Part shown: one piece after another, positions 61,628 to 64,000 of the stretch
Position numbering within the stretch: position 1 is the first letter of the stretch
Layout: every line of letters starts with the position of its first letter
Source of the DNA: Maritimibacter sp.
GTDB taxonomy: Bacteria; Pseudomonadota; Alphaproteobacteria; Rhodobacterales; Rhodobacteraceae
Assembly: GCA_017792445.1 (NCBI GenBank)
Contig: CP051232.1
Span: 2,392,001-2,456,000, forward strand
Length of the DNA: 64,000 bases
Reading direction: 5' to 3'
The notes under the pieces: generated by a model
What the model saw: only the letters and a program-made list of their open reading frames with translations
What the model was told of the DNA's origin: nothing
The model's database searches: none
Translations under genes and position numbers: made by a program

Positions 61628-62011
61628 ATGGCTGATCTGAAGAAACTCGCCGAAGAGATCGTGGGCCTGACCCTGCTCGAGGCTCAGGAACTGAAAACCA
61701 TCCTGAAAGACGAATACGGCATCGAGCCCGCTGCTGGCGGCGCTGTCATGATGGCCGGTCCGGCTGCCGGTGGCGACGCTGGCGCTGCCGAAGAAGAGAA
61801 GACCGAATTCGACGTCATCCTGAAATCGGCTGGCGCTTCGAAAATCAACGTCATCAAAGAAGTCCGCGCCATCACCGGCCTGGGCCTCAAAGAAGCCAAG
61901 GAACTGGTCGAAGCCGGTGGCAAAGCCGTCAAAGAAGGCGTTGCCAAAGCTGAAGCCGAGGAAATCAAGGGCAAGCTCGAGGCCGCTGGCGCCGAGGTGG
62001 AGCTCAAGTGA
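61628..62011 (+). CDS. rplL: 50S ribosomal protein L7/L12
   Basis: A 127-residue stalk protein. The N-terminal dimerisation helix is [20 protein letters not shown], then an Ala/Gly hinge ([20 protein letters not shown]) and the factor-binding domain with [21 protein letters not shown]. Normal length. It is followed by a 246-bp gap containing a stable hairpin before rpoB. Confidence 0.98.
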   Translation: MADLKKLAEEIVGLTLLEAQELKTILKDEYGIEPAAGGAVMMAGPAAGGDAGAAEEEKTEFDVILKSAGASKINVIKEVRAITGLGLKEAKELVEAGGKAVKEGVAKAEAEEIKGKLEAAGAEVELK

Positions 62012-62053
62012 TTTCCGCCGTCCCGATGCGGGACGGATGAGAAGTTCGAACAC

Positions 62054-62083
62054 GGCTGGATCCGGGCATTCCCGGGTCCAGCC
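62054..62083 (+). terminator. Stable hairpin between rplL and rpoB (possible attenuator)
   Basis: GGCTGGATCCGGG (62054-62066) pairs with CCCGGGTCCAGCC (62071-62083) with one G-T pair, around CATT. It lacks a T-run. In many bacteria the rplL-rpoB gap holds an attenuator or RNase III site that sets the ratio of L12 to polymerase; this hairpin is a candidate for that role. Confidence 0.55.
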
Positions 62084-62257
62084 ATCCGCGTCTCAGGAAG
62101 GGCTTTGCAGCCCAGAGCCCTTCCTAAGGTGCGGAAACCGATCGGGCGGCAGCCGGTGGGACGGCTGCCAGGGATAGATCGGTCCCACCTGACCCAAGGG
62201 CGCATTGCCGTAGCCCCGACGGCGATGCGTTTGCGAAGATGAGAGGTGTATTCCCTT

Positions 62258-64000
<1,743 letters not shown>

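Overview
The window is a GC-rich chromosomal segment from an alphaproteobacterium, most probably a member of the Rhodobacteraceae (Rhodobacter/Paracoccus/Roseobacter group). Supporting signs are the order mdh - (3S)-malyl-CoA thioesterase - mesaconyl-CoA hydratase - sdhCDAB, which I recall from Rhodobacter sphaeroides, together with a DUF1013/TrcR gene, a COQ9 gene divergent from rpsU, and alphaproteobacterial-type ribosomal proteins. No insertion sequence, prophage, CRISPR array, tRNA or rRNA gene was seen. Both ends cut a gene: mdh at the left (minus strand) and rpoB at the right (plus strand).

Layout. 1-10556: central carbon metabolism (malate dehydrogenase, two ethylmalonyl-CoA-pathway enzymes, succinate dehydrogenase). 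A methyltransferase/glycosyltransferase-like pair is lodged between sdhA and sdhB. 10597-12247: two small unknown genes and a DUF1989 (urea-carboxylase-associated) gene. 12250-23028: a complete minus-strand type II secretion operon, gspGHIJKLMN-CDEF, in which the two canonical blocks are swapped and no prepilin peptidase gene is present. 23198-29951: an accessory catabolic stretch with a sulfotransferase-like protein, a succinate-semialdehyde-type dehydrogenase, an alpha/beta hydrolase, a P1 (DmpA-type) peptidase, an SDR oxidoreductase and a creatinase.

30136-37504: an eight-gene plus-strand operon that I cannot assign to a described system. It encodes a long coiled-coil protein, an unknown 379-aa protein, a classical AAA ATPase with a large N-terminal region, three small membrane proteins, an unknown 458-aa protein and a membrane-anchored DUF1523-type protein. 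This is the strongest candidate for an undescribed system in the window.

37525-45133: an M48 lipoprotein, a DUF6455 protein, MscL, an SH3-domain protein, alanine dehydrogenase with a divergent Lrp-type regulator, a tandem SpoIIAA-like protein, and an unusual polytopic chemoreceptor. 45414-50018: rpsU, coq9, a quinone oxidoreductase, an aldo/keto reductase, RNase T2 and TrcR. 50136-54984: heme genes hemF, hemE and hemC, with a flavin-dependent halogenase between hemF and hemE.

55054-64000: the secE-nusG-rplKA-rplJL-rpoB region. It is broken up by a DUF2945 gene and a small lipoprotein (between secE and nusG), a minus-strand aminotransferase (between nusG and rplK) and a minus-strand cysteine-cluster gene (between rplA and rplJ). 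Several strong hairpin terminators separate the units, so they are probably transcribed independently.
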